A stretch of 64,000 nucleotides of DNA from Sabulicella rubraurantiaca (GTDB lineage Bacteria > Pseudomonadota > Alphaproteobacteria > Acetobacterales > Acetobacteraceae): NCBI RefSeq assembly GCF_017355885.1, contig NZ_JAFEUU010000010.1, forward strand, positions 62,001 to 126,000. The letters are read 5' to 3'. The position numbers and the translations under genes were made by a program. Position 1 is the first letter of the stretch, and each line of letters opens with the position of its first letter. A model generated the notes under the pieces. The model did not search any database and was not told the DNA's origin. It was given only the letters and a program-made list of their open reading frames with translations. Positions 1-9,041 of the stretch are shown one piece after another.

Positions 1-125
1 CGCCGTTCCGCCTTGGCGCGCTCCGCCTCCGTGAAGACCCGCTGGAGGAAGCGTTCGCCATGCCGTTCCAGCACCGTCTCGATGCGGCGGATGTCGCAGA
101 GGTCATTGCCGATGCCGAGGATCAT
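1..125 (-). CDS. acpS: Holo-[acyl-carrier-protein] synthase, N-terminal part only (cut by window edge)
   Basis: AcpS transfers 4'-phosphopantetheine from CoA to the serine of acyl carrier protein. Only about 41 N-terminal residues lie in the window. They start at ATG 125 and read [16 protein letters not shown], the characteristic AcpS opening with the Mg-binding Asp (D8) and the arginine that follows; the next stretch ends in EAERAK, also typical. The usual family opening is GTD; here it is GND. The gene follows rsh on the same strand after a 135-bp gap that contains a hairpin, so it may have its own promoter. Identification rests on the N-terminus alone. Confidence 0.85.
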   Translation of the reverse strand, partial: MILGIGNDLCDIRRIETVLERHGERFLQRVFTEAERAKAER

Positions 126-216
126 TGTGCGCCCTCAGGCGCCGGGCGGCCCCTCCGGGGCCTTGGCTTGCGCGCCTCAGACGTGTCGCGCCGGTGGGGC
201 GGTTGCGAGCTGCGCG

Positions 217-234
217 CGGCCGCCTTCGCGGCCG
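217..234 (-). terminator. Hairpin downstream of rsh
   Basis: A 7-bp all-G/C stem (CGGCCGC / GCGGCCG) with a 4-nt loop lies 27-44 nt past the rsh stop codon. A second short hairpin (GGCCCC-TCC-GGGGCC, 148-162) follows before acpS. Neither has a U-tract, so intrinsic termination is only an inference from position and shape. Confidence 0.4.
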
Positions 235-260
235 GAGGAATGCACGGGGGTGTGGTCACA

Positions 261-2507
<2,247 letters not shown>

Positions 2508-2517
2508 CGTGTTCCCT

Positions 2518-2922
2518 TTACTCCTGCGGGGCGTCGCCACCGCCGAGTTCGGCGGCCAGCGAGGCCTCGAGGTCCTCGGCGCTGAATTCCTCGCCACCCA
2601 TCTCGGCCGGGAGTTCCTCGTTCACGTCCATGACGCCGAAGATGTTCTCCGAGGTGGAGATCAGGTCCATCACCTCGTCCTCGACGGGCTCCGGCTCCGG
2701 CGCGCGGGTCAGGGACTTGACCAGATCCTCTTCCAGCTGCGGCAGCTCCACCGTCTGGTCGGCGATCTCGCGCAGGGCGACGACAGGGTTCTTGTCGTTG
2801 TCGCGGTCCACGGTCAGGCTCTCGCCACGCGAGATGTTGCGGGCGCGCTGCGCGGCCAGCAGGACCAGTTCGAACCGGTTGGGAACCTGAAGGATGCAGT
2901 CTTCGACAGTGACGCGCGCCAT
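2518..2922 (-). CDS. rpoZ: DNA-directed RNA polymerase subunit omega
   Basis: Omega subunit, which assists assembly of the RNA polymerase core. The 134-residue protein opens [20 protein letters not shown] and has the conserved [22 protein letters not shown] segment; the long acidic tail after about residue 75 is common in alphaproteobacteria. ATG 2922 is preferred over an in-frame TTG two codons upstream because a GAGG sequence sits 7 nt before it. It is the first gene of the rpoZ-rsh pair, 10 bp ahead of rsh. Confidence 0.95.
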   Translation of the reverse strand: MARVTVEDCILQVPNRFELVLLAAQRARNISRGESLTVDRDNDKNPVVALREIADQTVELPQLEEDLVKSLTRAPEPEPVEDEVMDLISTSENIFGVMDVNEELPAEMGGEEFSAEDLEASLAAELGGGDAPQE

Positions 2923-3115
2923 GGGCAAACCTCGGAAGCACGAGCAGGATACGGGGGCGCAGCGTGCCGTGCTGCGCCGCGGCGAACCCCCTAGATAGGC
3001 CGCGCCCGGCCGCGAGGCAAGGCCGCAGATCGCATGCCCCTGCGTGATTCACCGGATTGCAACGAACGCCCCTGCCCGCCACCCTTGGGGCAATCGAGAG
3101 AGACAAGGGATAGCC

Positions 3116-3361
3116 ATGGGTCTGGGCAACGTGATGTCGCGCGTTAAGCTCCGTTCCGCGCCGGGTCGCGTCTACCTTGCCCTGCAGGAGCCCGCCGAGA
3201 CCGCCGGCTTCAGCTTCGCCGAACTCACCCCTGCCGAGGCGCTGCGCATCGCCGAGGGGCTCGCCGACGCCGCCCGCACCGCGCTCCGGAACGGCGATGA
3301 CCACGCCCCGCTGCGGGAAGGCGTCGCGCCCTGGTTCGCCCCGCGCGGAACGATGGTCTGA
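3116..3361 (+). CDS. Hypothetical protein, 81 residues
   Basis: I do not recognise this protein. It starts at ATG 3116 behind a good ribosome-binding site (AAGGGA, 5-nt spacing), which argues that it is expressed. The sequence is soluble in character, with no signal peptide or membrane segment, and has an Ala/Glu-rich helical middle (LTPAEALRIAEGLADAAR) and a Pro/Trp/Phe-containing tail. It converges on the UV endonuclease gene, with 7 bp between the stop codons. Its promoter region would be shared divergently with rpoZ. Confidence 0.65.
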   Translation: MGLGNVMSRVKLRSAPGRVYLALQEPAETAGFSFAELTPAEALRIAEGLADAARTALRNGDDHAPLREGVAPWFAPRGTMV

Positions 3362-3368
3362 CGGTCCC

Positions 3369-4379
3369 TTACTCCGCCGCCTCGGCCTCCTCCACCGGCG
3401 CATCCTCGGACGCCACGGGGGCGAAGCCGAAGCGAAGCCCGACATCGGGCGCGTAGCGTGGCAGGTCGGCGCGCAGCCTTTCCAGCGCCAGATCCTTTGC
3501 CTTCCCCTCCAGCATCACGTCGAACACCGCCTCCGGTACCAGCCGCAGGAAGGTCGCGAACTCGAAGGGGTTGATGAAGTCGGCGTGGCCCGTCCAGACC
3601 GGCGGGATCAGCTTCGTTTCCATCCGCCGCGTGCCGGGGACAGGGCGCTTCACCTCCCGCATTTCCGTCCGCGGCGAGGAGAAATGCATCTTCGGCCGCT
3701 GCCCCTCAGGCCAAGAGGCCAGGAAGCGGCGGAAAGTGGAGGCGACCTCCAGCCCCTGCCGGTTCAGGCACCAGAAATGCTGGTGGTCGAAGATCAGCCG
3801 CACCCCCGTGTGCTCATGCAGCCACAGCACGTCGGCGGCGTCGAAGCGCAGATCGTCATTCTCTAGCACCAGGCGCCGCTGTACCGGTTCGGGTAGGTCC
3901 TCCCAGTTGCGCGCCCAGCGCTCCAGCGCCGCCTGCCGGTCGCCGTAATGACCGCCGGTGTGGATGATCACCACCGCCTCCGGCCCCTGCTCCATCCGGT
4001 CCAGCATCTCCGCCTGGGAGGCGAGGTCGGCGACGGATTTCGCGACCAGCGTGGGGTCGGGGCTGTTGATGACGACGAATTGCGAGGGATGGAAGGACAG
4101 CCGGATGCCGAGGCGCCGCGCCTTGGCGCCGATCGCCGCCAGCTCCGGCGCGCATTCGCGCACCATGGAATGGAATTGCGGCATGTCCGGATGGGTCGCG
4201 TAGGGCGCGAGGTCGGAGGACATCCGGTACATGCGGATGTCCCGACGGTCCAAATGGTCGAGGATCGCGTCGAGATACTCAAGCGAGACCCGGAGATGGG
4301 GGCCGCTCTGCCAGCGGCGCGCGTCGTTGCTCTTCAGGGATGGGTCGGCCAGGATCTTCACCGGCACGCCCAGCCGCAT
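3369..4379 (-). CDS. uvsE: UV DNA damage endonuclease (UvdE/UvsE family)
   Basis: Nicks DNA 5' to UV photoproducts and other lesions, starting a repair route independent of UvrABC. The 336-residue product has the expected TIM-barrel signatures: MRLGVPVKILADPSLKS at the start, RMSSDLAPYATHP, RLSFHPSQFVVINSP, HTGGHYGDR, LVLENDDLRF, DHQHFW and HFSSPR, which together provide the His/Glu/Asp metal ligands of the family. ATG 4379 is chosen from the family N-terminus; no clear Shine-Dalgarno is present, and the frame stays open upstream to 4439. The last 15 residues are Glu/Ala-rich and probably disordered. It appears to be a single gene, not part of an operon. Confidence 0.9.
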   Translation of the reverse strand: MRLGVPVKILADPSLKSNDARRWQSGPHLRVSLEYLDAILDHLDRRDIRMYRMSSDLAPYATHPDMPQFHSMVRECAPELAAIGAKARRLGIRLSFHPSQFVVINSPDPTLVAKSVADLASQAEMLDRMEQGPEAVVIIHTGGHYGDRQAALERWARNWEDLPEPVQRRLVLENDDLRFDAADVLWLHEHTGVRLIFDHQHFWCLNRQGLEVASTFRRFLASWPEGQRPKMHFSSPRTEMREVKRPVPGTRRMETKLIPPVWTGHADFINPFEFATFLRLVPEAVFDVMLEGKAKDLALERLRADLPRYAPDVGLRFGFAPVASEDAPVEEAEAAE

Positions 4380-4450
4380 GGGGGCTTGGCTTGTCACGCG
4401 GAGGGGAAGTGGCCCTGCCCCCAAAGGTTGCAAGGCCACTTCCTGCCTCG

Positions 4451-5086
4451 TCAGCGCGTGTGACCGGGCGCGGTGCCCGTGCGTCCCGGCGCATTGGCCG
4501 AGTTGCCCGGACCCGTCGAGCCCACATTGCCCACGTTGGGGTGCGCGCTGCTGCCCGAAGGCCCGGACTCGCTGCGGCCGCTCGGCCCGCTGGAGGAGGC
4601 GCTGGCCCCTGGCCCGCTCGAATAGGAGGAGGTGCTGCCCCCCGTCCCCATCGTCGACGAGGAGGTGCCGCCCTGGGTCGAGCTGCCGCCCGTGCCGAGC
4701 GTGCTGGACGAGATGCCGCTGCCCGCCGTGGCGCTGCCGCCCGTCCCCACGGTGGAGGAGGAACCACCCGTGCCGGAGGTGCTGCCGCCCGTGCCGACTG
4801 TGGAGGAGCTTTCCGCCCGGCGCATCCCGGTGCCGCCATCCGGGAAGCGGCCCGCGCCCATGGCGCTGCTGGTCGTCGAGCCCCCCGCGCTGGTGCCGGA
4901 GGAGCTGGCGCCGGTCCCGGTGGTGGTGCTGCTTTCGGCGCGGCGCAGGCCCGTGCCGCCATCGGCGTGCCGGCCCGCCGCCTGGGCACGCGTGTCGGTG
5001 GAGCCGGTGGCCGCGGTCTGGGCGACGGCGCCGCCCGCCAGAAGCAGCGCGGCGGCCGTGCCCATCAGCATGGTCTGGAATTTCAT
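4451..5086 (-). CDS. Secreted Gly/Ser/Thr-rich low-complexity protein A (211 residues)
   Basis: The protein starts at ATG 5086 (AGGAAC upstream) with a signal peptide, MKFQTMLMGTAAALLLAGGA followed by VAQT, then is almost entirely low-complexity. Imperfect units such as SSSTVGTGGS, SSTLGTGGS and SSTMGTGGS recur, and two copies of a GG(T)G(L/M)RRAESS segment occur near residues 45 and 85. The tail reads GPGNSANAPGRTG, which matches the tail of the protein encoded at 5616-6320, so the two are probably paralogues. No enzymatic motif is present. An exported or cell-surface disordered role is inferred; no family name can be given. Confidence 0.7.
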   Translation of the reverse strand: MKFQTMLMGTAAALLLAGGAVAQTAATGSTDTRAQAAGRHADGGTGLRRAESSTTTGTGASSSGTSAGGSTTSSAMGAGRFPDGGTGMRRAESSSTVGTGGSTSGTGGSSSTVGTGGSATAGSGISSSTLGTGGSSTQGGTSSSTMGTGGSTSSYSSGPGASASSSGPSGRSESGPSGSSAHPNVGNVGSTGPGNSANAPGRTGTAPGHTR

Positions 5087-5112
5087 GGTGGCGTTCCTTT
5101 CCTGTGTGCGCG

Positions 5113-5493
5113 TCAGCGCTGGGTCGGAGGCGGCGGGACGACGACGCAGCCCGATTGGGACTGCGAATGCGCCCAGCTTTGCGTGCCGCCCGACCCGGCG
5201 CCCGGCGGATTGATCTGCACGCTGGTTCCGCCCGGACCCGCCGTTGCGGAACCGCTCATCCCGCCCGGCCCCATGGTGATGCTGCTGCCCGTGCTGGCGC
5301 CCGGCGGCAGGACCACGCAGTCCCCCGCCGTGGCGGTGGAGCGGGCGGTGCCCGTGCTGCTGGAAGAGGAAGCGCTGGACGAAGCGCTGCTGTTCGGGCC
5401 GGTCGCGGTCGCGCTGCTGCTGCTTTGGCCCTGGGCCCAGGAAGCGCCGGGCAGGAGCAGGATGGCGACGAAGGCCGCGCGAAGGCGGGGCAT
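5113..5493 (-). CDS. Secreted Ser-rich protein B (126 residues)
   Basis: ATG 5493 opens a signal peptide (MPRLRAAFVAILLLPGASWA, then QG). The mature part begins with a serine tract (SSASSSASSSSS) and ends in a section with two cysteines (AGDCVVLPPG and SQSGCVVVPPPP), which could form one disulfide in the periplasm. It is 26 bp upstream of gene A on the same strand and 122 bp downstream of gene C, so the three are probably co-transcribed unless the G/C hairpin between B and C interferes. Function unknown. Confidence 0.65.
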   Translation of the reverse strand: MPRLRAAFVAILLLPGASWAQGQSSSSATATGPNSSASSSASSSSSTGTARSTATAGDCVVLPPGASTGSSITMGPGGMSGSATAGPGGTSVQINPPGAGSGGTQSWAHSQSQSGCVVVPPPPTQR

Positions 5494-5520
5494 GGTCGGG
5501 ACTCCCCTGGCGATGGCGGC

Positions 5521-5603
5521 CGGGGGGCGGGGGCCCCCGGGCAAGCCCCCCCGCCCCGGGGGCGGGGGGGGGGGGGGCGGGGCCCCCGCCCCCCCCCCCC
5601 CGG
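5521..5603. repeat. Extreme poly-G / poly-C inverted repeat
   Basis: Within 83 bp there are G runs of 6, 5 and 14 and C runs of 7 and 13, separated by short G/C-only spacers; the 14-G run (5564-5577) and the 13-C run (5589-5601) can pair in an all-G:C hairpin. It fills most of the gap between proteins B and C. It could be a transcription roadblock, a slippage-prone contingency tract, or a place where the assembly is wrong; run lengths should be treated as uncertain. Confidence 0.85.
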
Positions 5604-5615
5604 CCCTTGGTCCGG

Positions 5616-6320
5616 TTAGCGGGTGTTGCCGCGGCCCGGATTGCTGTCACGGTCCCGGTTGTGACCCGGCGCGTTGGCCGAGTTGCCGGGGCGGTGAGAG
5701 TCGCTGCTGGTCGGCGCCACGTTGGCCGCGCCGCCCGCCGAGGAGCCGCCGGTCCCCAGGCTGGAGGACGAGGTCCCGCCGCCCGCCGAGGAGCCACCCA
5801 TTCCGAGGGTCGAGCTGGAACCCGCGCCCGAACCCGAGCCAGCGGCCGAACCGCCGGTGCCGAGGCTGGTGCTGGATTGCCCGCCGCCGGCCGAGGAGCC
5901 GCCCATGCCGAGCGTGGAAGCCGAGCCGGAGCCCGAGCGCGAGCCGCTACCCGCGGCGGAGCCACCCGTGCCGAGGCTGGTGCTGCTCTGGCCACCGCCC
6001 GCCGAAGCGCCACCGAGGCCCAGCGTGGAGGCCGAGCCGCTGCCCGAGCCGGAGCCAGCCGCCGAACCGCCCGTGCCCAGCGTCGTGCTGGACGTGCCGC
6101 CGCCGGCAGTCGTGCCGCCCATGCCGAGGGTGGAAGCGGAGCCGGCGCCGGAGCCCGAACCCGCCGAGGAGCCGCCCGTGCCGAGAGTGGTGCTGGAGGT
6201 GCCACCGCCCGCGGAGCTGCCGCCCATGCCGGTGGTGGAAGAGGAAGTCTGCGCAATGGCGCCGAAAGCCGTACCAGCCAGCAGTGCAAGCGCCAGGCTG
6301 GCCTTCTTCATCGTGGACAT
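5616..6320 (-). CDS. Secreted Gly/Ser-rich repeat protein C (234 residues)
   Basis: The start is ATG 6320, six bases after GGGAGA. A signal peptide (MSTMKKASLALALLAGTAFG, then AIAQ) precedes roughly five tandem copies of a ~35-residue unit made of S(S/T)LG(M/T)GG, (S/T)AGGG and GSGSGSGS-type blocks. The tail PGNSANAPGHNRD is close to that of protein A. The repeat DNA is itself tandem and G/C-rich, so copy number may vary between strains. Such glycine/serine repeat proteins are often envelope or extracellular, but no specific function can be read from this sequence. Confidence 0.7.
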   Translation of the reverse strand: MSTMKKASLALALLAGTAFGAIAQTSSSTTGMGGSSAGGGTSSTTLGTGGSSAGSGSGAGSASTLGMGGTTAGGGTSSTTLGTGGSAAGSGSGSGSASTLGLGGASAGGGQSSTSLGTGGSAAGSGSRSGSGSASTLGMGGSSAGGGQSSTSLGTGGSAAGSGSGAGSSSTLGMGGSSAGGGTSSSSLGTGGSSAGGAANVAPTSSDSHRPGNSANAPGHNRDRDSNPGRGNTR

Positions 6321-6471
6321 GCGTTGTCTCCCAAAATCCACGGAACTGGTAAGTACCAGTCCCGCCGCGGAAGAAACGCCGAAGCGGCCGCAAGTTTGAG
6401 GCCACAATGTGTCAATAAAGAATTTGCCTTAACTTGATCCTTCCCGAAAGGTTTCTGTGCGGCGCAAACAA

Positions 6472-7473
6472 TTACCGCCGCGCAAGGAAACCCATCGCCG
6501 CTTTTGCTTCGGCCAGGGTCGGCAGCGCCAGGACCTCTGCCTTCTCGGCACCCCGGCGCAGGGCGGCGTCCAGCGCAGCCGTGTCGCGCAGCAGACGCTC
6601 CATCTCCGCACGAATGGGGGCGAGGTGGGCGATCAGCGCATCGGCCAGGACAGGCTTGAAGGCCCCGAAGCCCTGCCCGGCATGCTCAGCCAGCACCGCC
6701 TCTGGCGAGCGTCCCGTCACGGCGGCCAGAATGCCGACAAGGTTGCGCGCCTCGGGCCGCCCCTCCAGCCCGGCGGGGCTTTCCGGCAGCGGATCCGGAT
6801 CGGTCTTGGCGCGCTTGATCTTGTTGCGGATCTCGTCGTCGGGGTCGTTCAGGTTGATGCGCGACTGGTCCGACGCGTCCGACTTGGACATCTTCTTGGT
6901 GCCGTCGCGTAGCGACATCACCCGCGCCGCCACGCCGCCGATGAAGGGCTCGATGCGTGGGAACAGCTCCACCTTGTAATCGTGGTTGAATTTCTGCGCG
7001 ATGTCGTTGGCCAGCTCCAAGTGCTGACGCTGGTCGTCGCCCACGGGCACCGAGGTCGCCTTGTAGAGCAGGATGTCGGCGGCCATCAGGTTGGGATAGA
7101 CGTAGAGGCCGGTCGAGGCGTTCTCCGCGTTCTTGCCCGCCTTGTCCTTGAACTGCGTCATCCGATTCAGCCAGCCGATGCGCGCGACGCAGTTGAACAG
7201 CCAGGCCAGCTCCGCATGGGCGGGCACGTGTGACTGGACGAAGAGAACGCATTTCTCGGGATCCAGGCCGCAGGCCAGCAGCGCCGCGGCCATCTCCCGC
7301 GTCTGCCGCAGGAGGTCCTCGGGCTTCTGGAACTGCGTGATCGCATGGAGGTCCACGACGCAGTACAGGCAGTCATGGGTGTCCTGCATCGGCACCCAAT
7401 TGCGGATGGCGCCGAGGTAGTTGCCGAGGGTCGGGACGCCCGAAGGCTGGATGCCGGAAAAGACGCGCTGCAT
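6472..7473 (-). CDS. trpS: Tryptophan--tRNA ligase
   Basis: Class I aminoacyl-tRNA synthetase charging tRNA-Trp. The 333-residue product is the normal length. The HIGH-type motif is in [18 protein letters not shown] near the N-terminus (LGNY in place of HIGH, as is normal in TrpRS), and the KMSKS loop is intact ([13 protein letters not shown]). ATG 7473 starts [12 protein letters not shown]; the Shine-Dalgarno is weak. It lies 32 bp downstream of murJ and looks like the last gene of the mutS-glnD-murJ-trpS run. Confidence 0.96.
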   Translation of the reverse strand: MQRVFSGIQPSGVPTLGNYLGAIRNWVPMQDTHDCLYCVVDLHAITQFQKPEDLLRQTREMAAALLACGLDPEKCVLFVQSHVPAHAELAWLFNCVARIGWLNRMTQFKDKAGKNAENASTGLYVYPNLMAADILLYKATSVPVGDDQRQHLELANDIAQKFNHDYKVELFPRIEPFIGGVAARVMSLRDGTKKMSKSDASDQSRINLNDPDDEIRNKIKRAKTDPDPLPESPAGLEGRPEARNLVGILAAVTGRSPEAVLAEHAGQGFGAFKPVLADALIAHLAPIRAEMERLLRDTAALDAALRRGAEKAEVLALPTLAEAKAAMGFLARR

Positions 7474-7505
7474 GGGTGGGTGGTTCGCGCGCGACGCGCG
7501 CCCTG

Positions 7506-9038
7506 TCAACGGCGCCTGAGCCGCCGCAGGAGGTCCCGCGCATCCAACCCACCCGAAAGCTGCGCCGCCGCGCCATAGGCCAGCAGCCCGGCCAAGCAGG
7601 TCACCACCAGCAGCACGACGCCACGCAGCCCCTCGCCCGGCGCCAGCGCCCAGGACAGGGCAGCCAGCAGCGCTGCCATCAGCAACGCCGAGGCGAGGAG
7701 ACGGGGGGCACGGCGGCGCAGGGCACGATCGGCATGGAACTGTCCGCGCCGCCACAGGATGAAGGCCAGCAGCACCGTGTTCGCCCAGGCGGCCAGCGAG
7801 GTGGAGAGCGCCACCCCCACATGAAGCAGCGGCCCCATCAGCACGAGGTTCAGCCCGAGATTCAGCGCCACGCAGATTATGCCGATTTTCACCGGCGTCG
7901 CCGTGTCGCCGCGCGCGAAGAAGCCCGGCACGAAGACCTTCACCAGCACGAAGGCCGGCAGACCCAGCGCATAGACGCGCAGCGCCGCCGCCGTCGCCCG
8001 CGCCTCCGCCTCGCCGAAGGCGCCGCGCTGGAACAGCGCCTGGAGGATGGGCAGGGCCAGCACGGCGAGGGCTAAGGCGGCCGGGATGGTGAGCGCGACG
8101 GAGATCTCCAGCGCCCGGTTCATGGAGCGGTGCGCCTGGAGCGGCAATCCGCCCGAAAGCTGCTTCGCCAGAAGCGGCAGCAGCGCCGTCGCCACCGCCG
8201 CGCCGATCACGCCCAGCGGAAGCTGCGCCACCCGGTCGGCGTAATACAGGTACGACACGGCACCGAGCGGCAGGAAGGAGGCAATGATGACGTCGATCGC
8301 GAGGTTGAGCTGCGTTACCCCCGCGCCCACCAACCCTGGTCCCATCTTGCGCAACACATCCCGAACCTCGGGCGAGATACGCGGCAGGCGGAACGGGTTC
8401 ACCGGCATGCCGGCACGCTGCGCGGCCCACATGACGAAGCCCAGCTGAACGACGCCCGAGGCGGTAACGCCCCAAGACAGCGCATGGGCCGGCGTCGGCG
8501 TCACCGGGGCCAGGATCCACAGCGCCGCCACGGAGAGCACGTTGAAGAAGATCGGCGCGGCGGCGGCGGCAGCGAAGCGCCCGAGCCCGTTCAGCACGCC
8601 CGAGACCAGTGCCGTCAGGCAGATCAGCAGGAGGTATGGAAAGGTGATCCGCGTCAGCTCCACAGCCAGCGCGAATTGCTCCGGCCGCGCAGTGAAGCCG
8701 GGGGCCAGCAGCCGCATCATCTGCGGCATCAACAGCAGCCCCACCAGCGTCAGCAGGGCGAGCCAGAGCGTCATCAGCGTCGCCATGCGCTCGGCGAGCT
8801 GTCGCGCCGCCACGGGGCCGCGCCGCGTCAGCGTGGCGGCGAAGGCGGGGACGAAGGCGGCGTTGAAGGCACCTTCACCGAAGAAGCGCCGGAACAGGTT
8901 GGGCAGCTTCAGCGCGACGAAGAAGGCGTCGGCCACCACCCCCGCGCCCAGCGTCGCCGCGATCAGCATGTCACGCAGGAAGCCGAGGACGCGGCTGACC
9001 ATGGTCCAGCCGCCCACCGTCGCGATGGCGCGCAGCAT
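7506..9038 (-). CDS. murJ: Lipid II flippase MurJ
   Basis: Flips the lipid-linked peptidoglycan precursor lipid II across the inner membrane. The 510-residue protein is hydrophobic throughout, consistent with the family's 14 membrane helices. It begins with the MviN-type signature [20 protein letters not shown] and contains [21 protein letters not shown] in the first loop. It starts 3 bp after the glnD stop codon, suggesting translational coupling. Confidence 0.95.
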   Translation of the reverse strand: MLRAIATVGGWTMVSRVLGFLRDMLIAATLGAGVVADAFFVALKLPNLFRRFFGEGAFNAAFVPAFAATLTRRGPVAARQLAERMATLMTLWLALLTLVGLLLMPQMMRLLAPGFTARPEQFALAVELTRITFPYLLLICLTALVSGVLNGLGRFAAAAAAPIFFNVLSVAALWILAPVTPTPAHALSWGVTASGVVQLGFVMWAAQRAGMPVNPFRLPRISPEVRDVLRKMGPGLVGAGVTQLNLAIDVIIASFLPLGAVSYLYYADRVAQLPLGVIGAAVATALLPLLAKQLSGGLPLQAHRSMNRALEISVALTIPAALALAVLALPILQALFQRGAFGEAEARATAAALRVYALGLPAFVLVKVFVPGFFARGDTATPVKIGIICVALNLGLNLVLMGPLLHVGVALSTSLAAWANTVLLAFILWRRGQFHADRALRRRAPRLLASALLMAALLAALSWALAPGEGLRGVVLLVVTCLAGLLAYGAAAQLSGGLDARDLLRRLRRR

Positions 9039-9041
9039 GGT

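Noticed and set aside
5616-6320. CRISPR or other nucleotide repeat array
   Set aside because: The repetition follows codon frame of a Gly/Ser-rich signal-peptide protein, with no uniform spacers or short palindromic repeats.
6320-6420. TTGACA box as promoter of the repeat protein C gene
   Set aside because: A perfect -35-like hexamer exists at 6410-6415 on the minus strand, but nothing resembling a -10 box lies 16-18 nt downstream.
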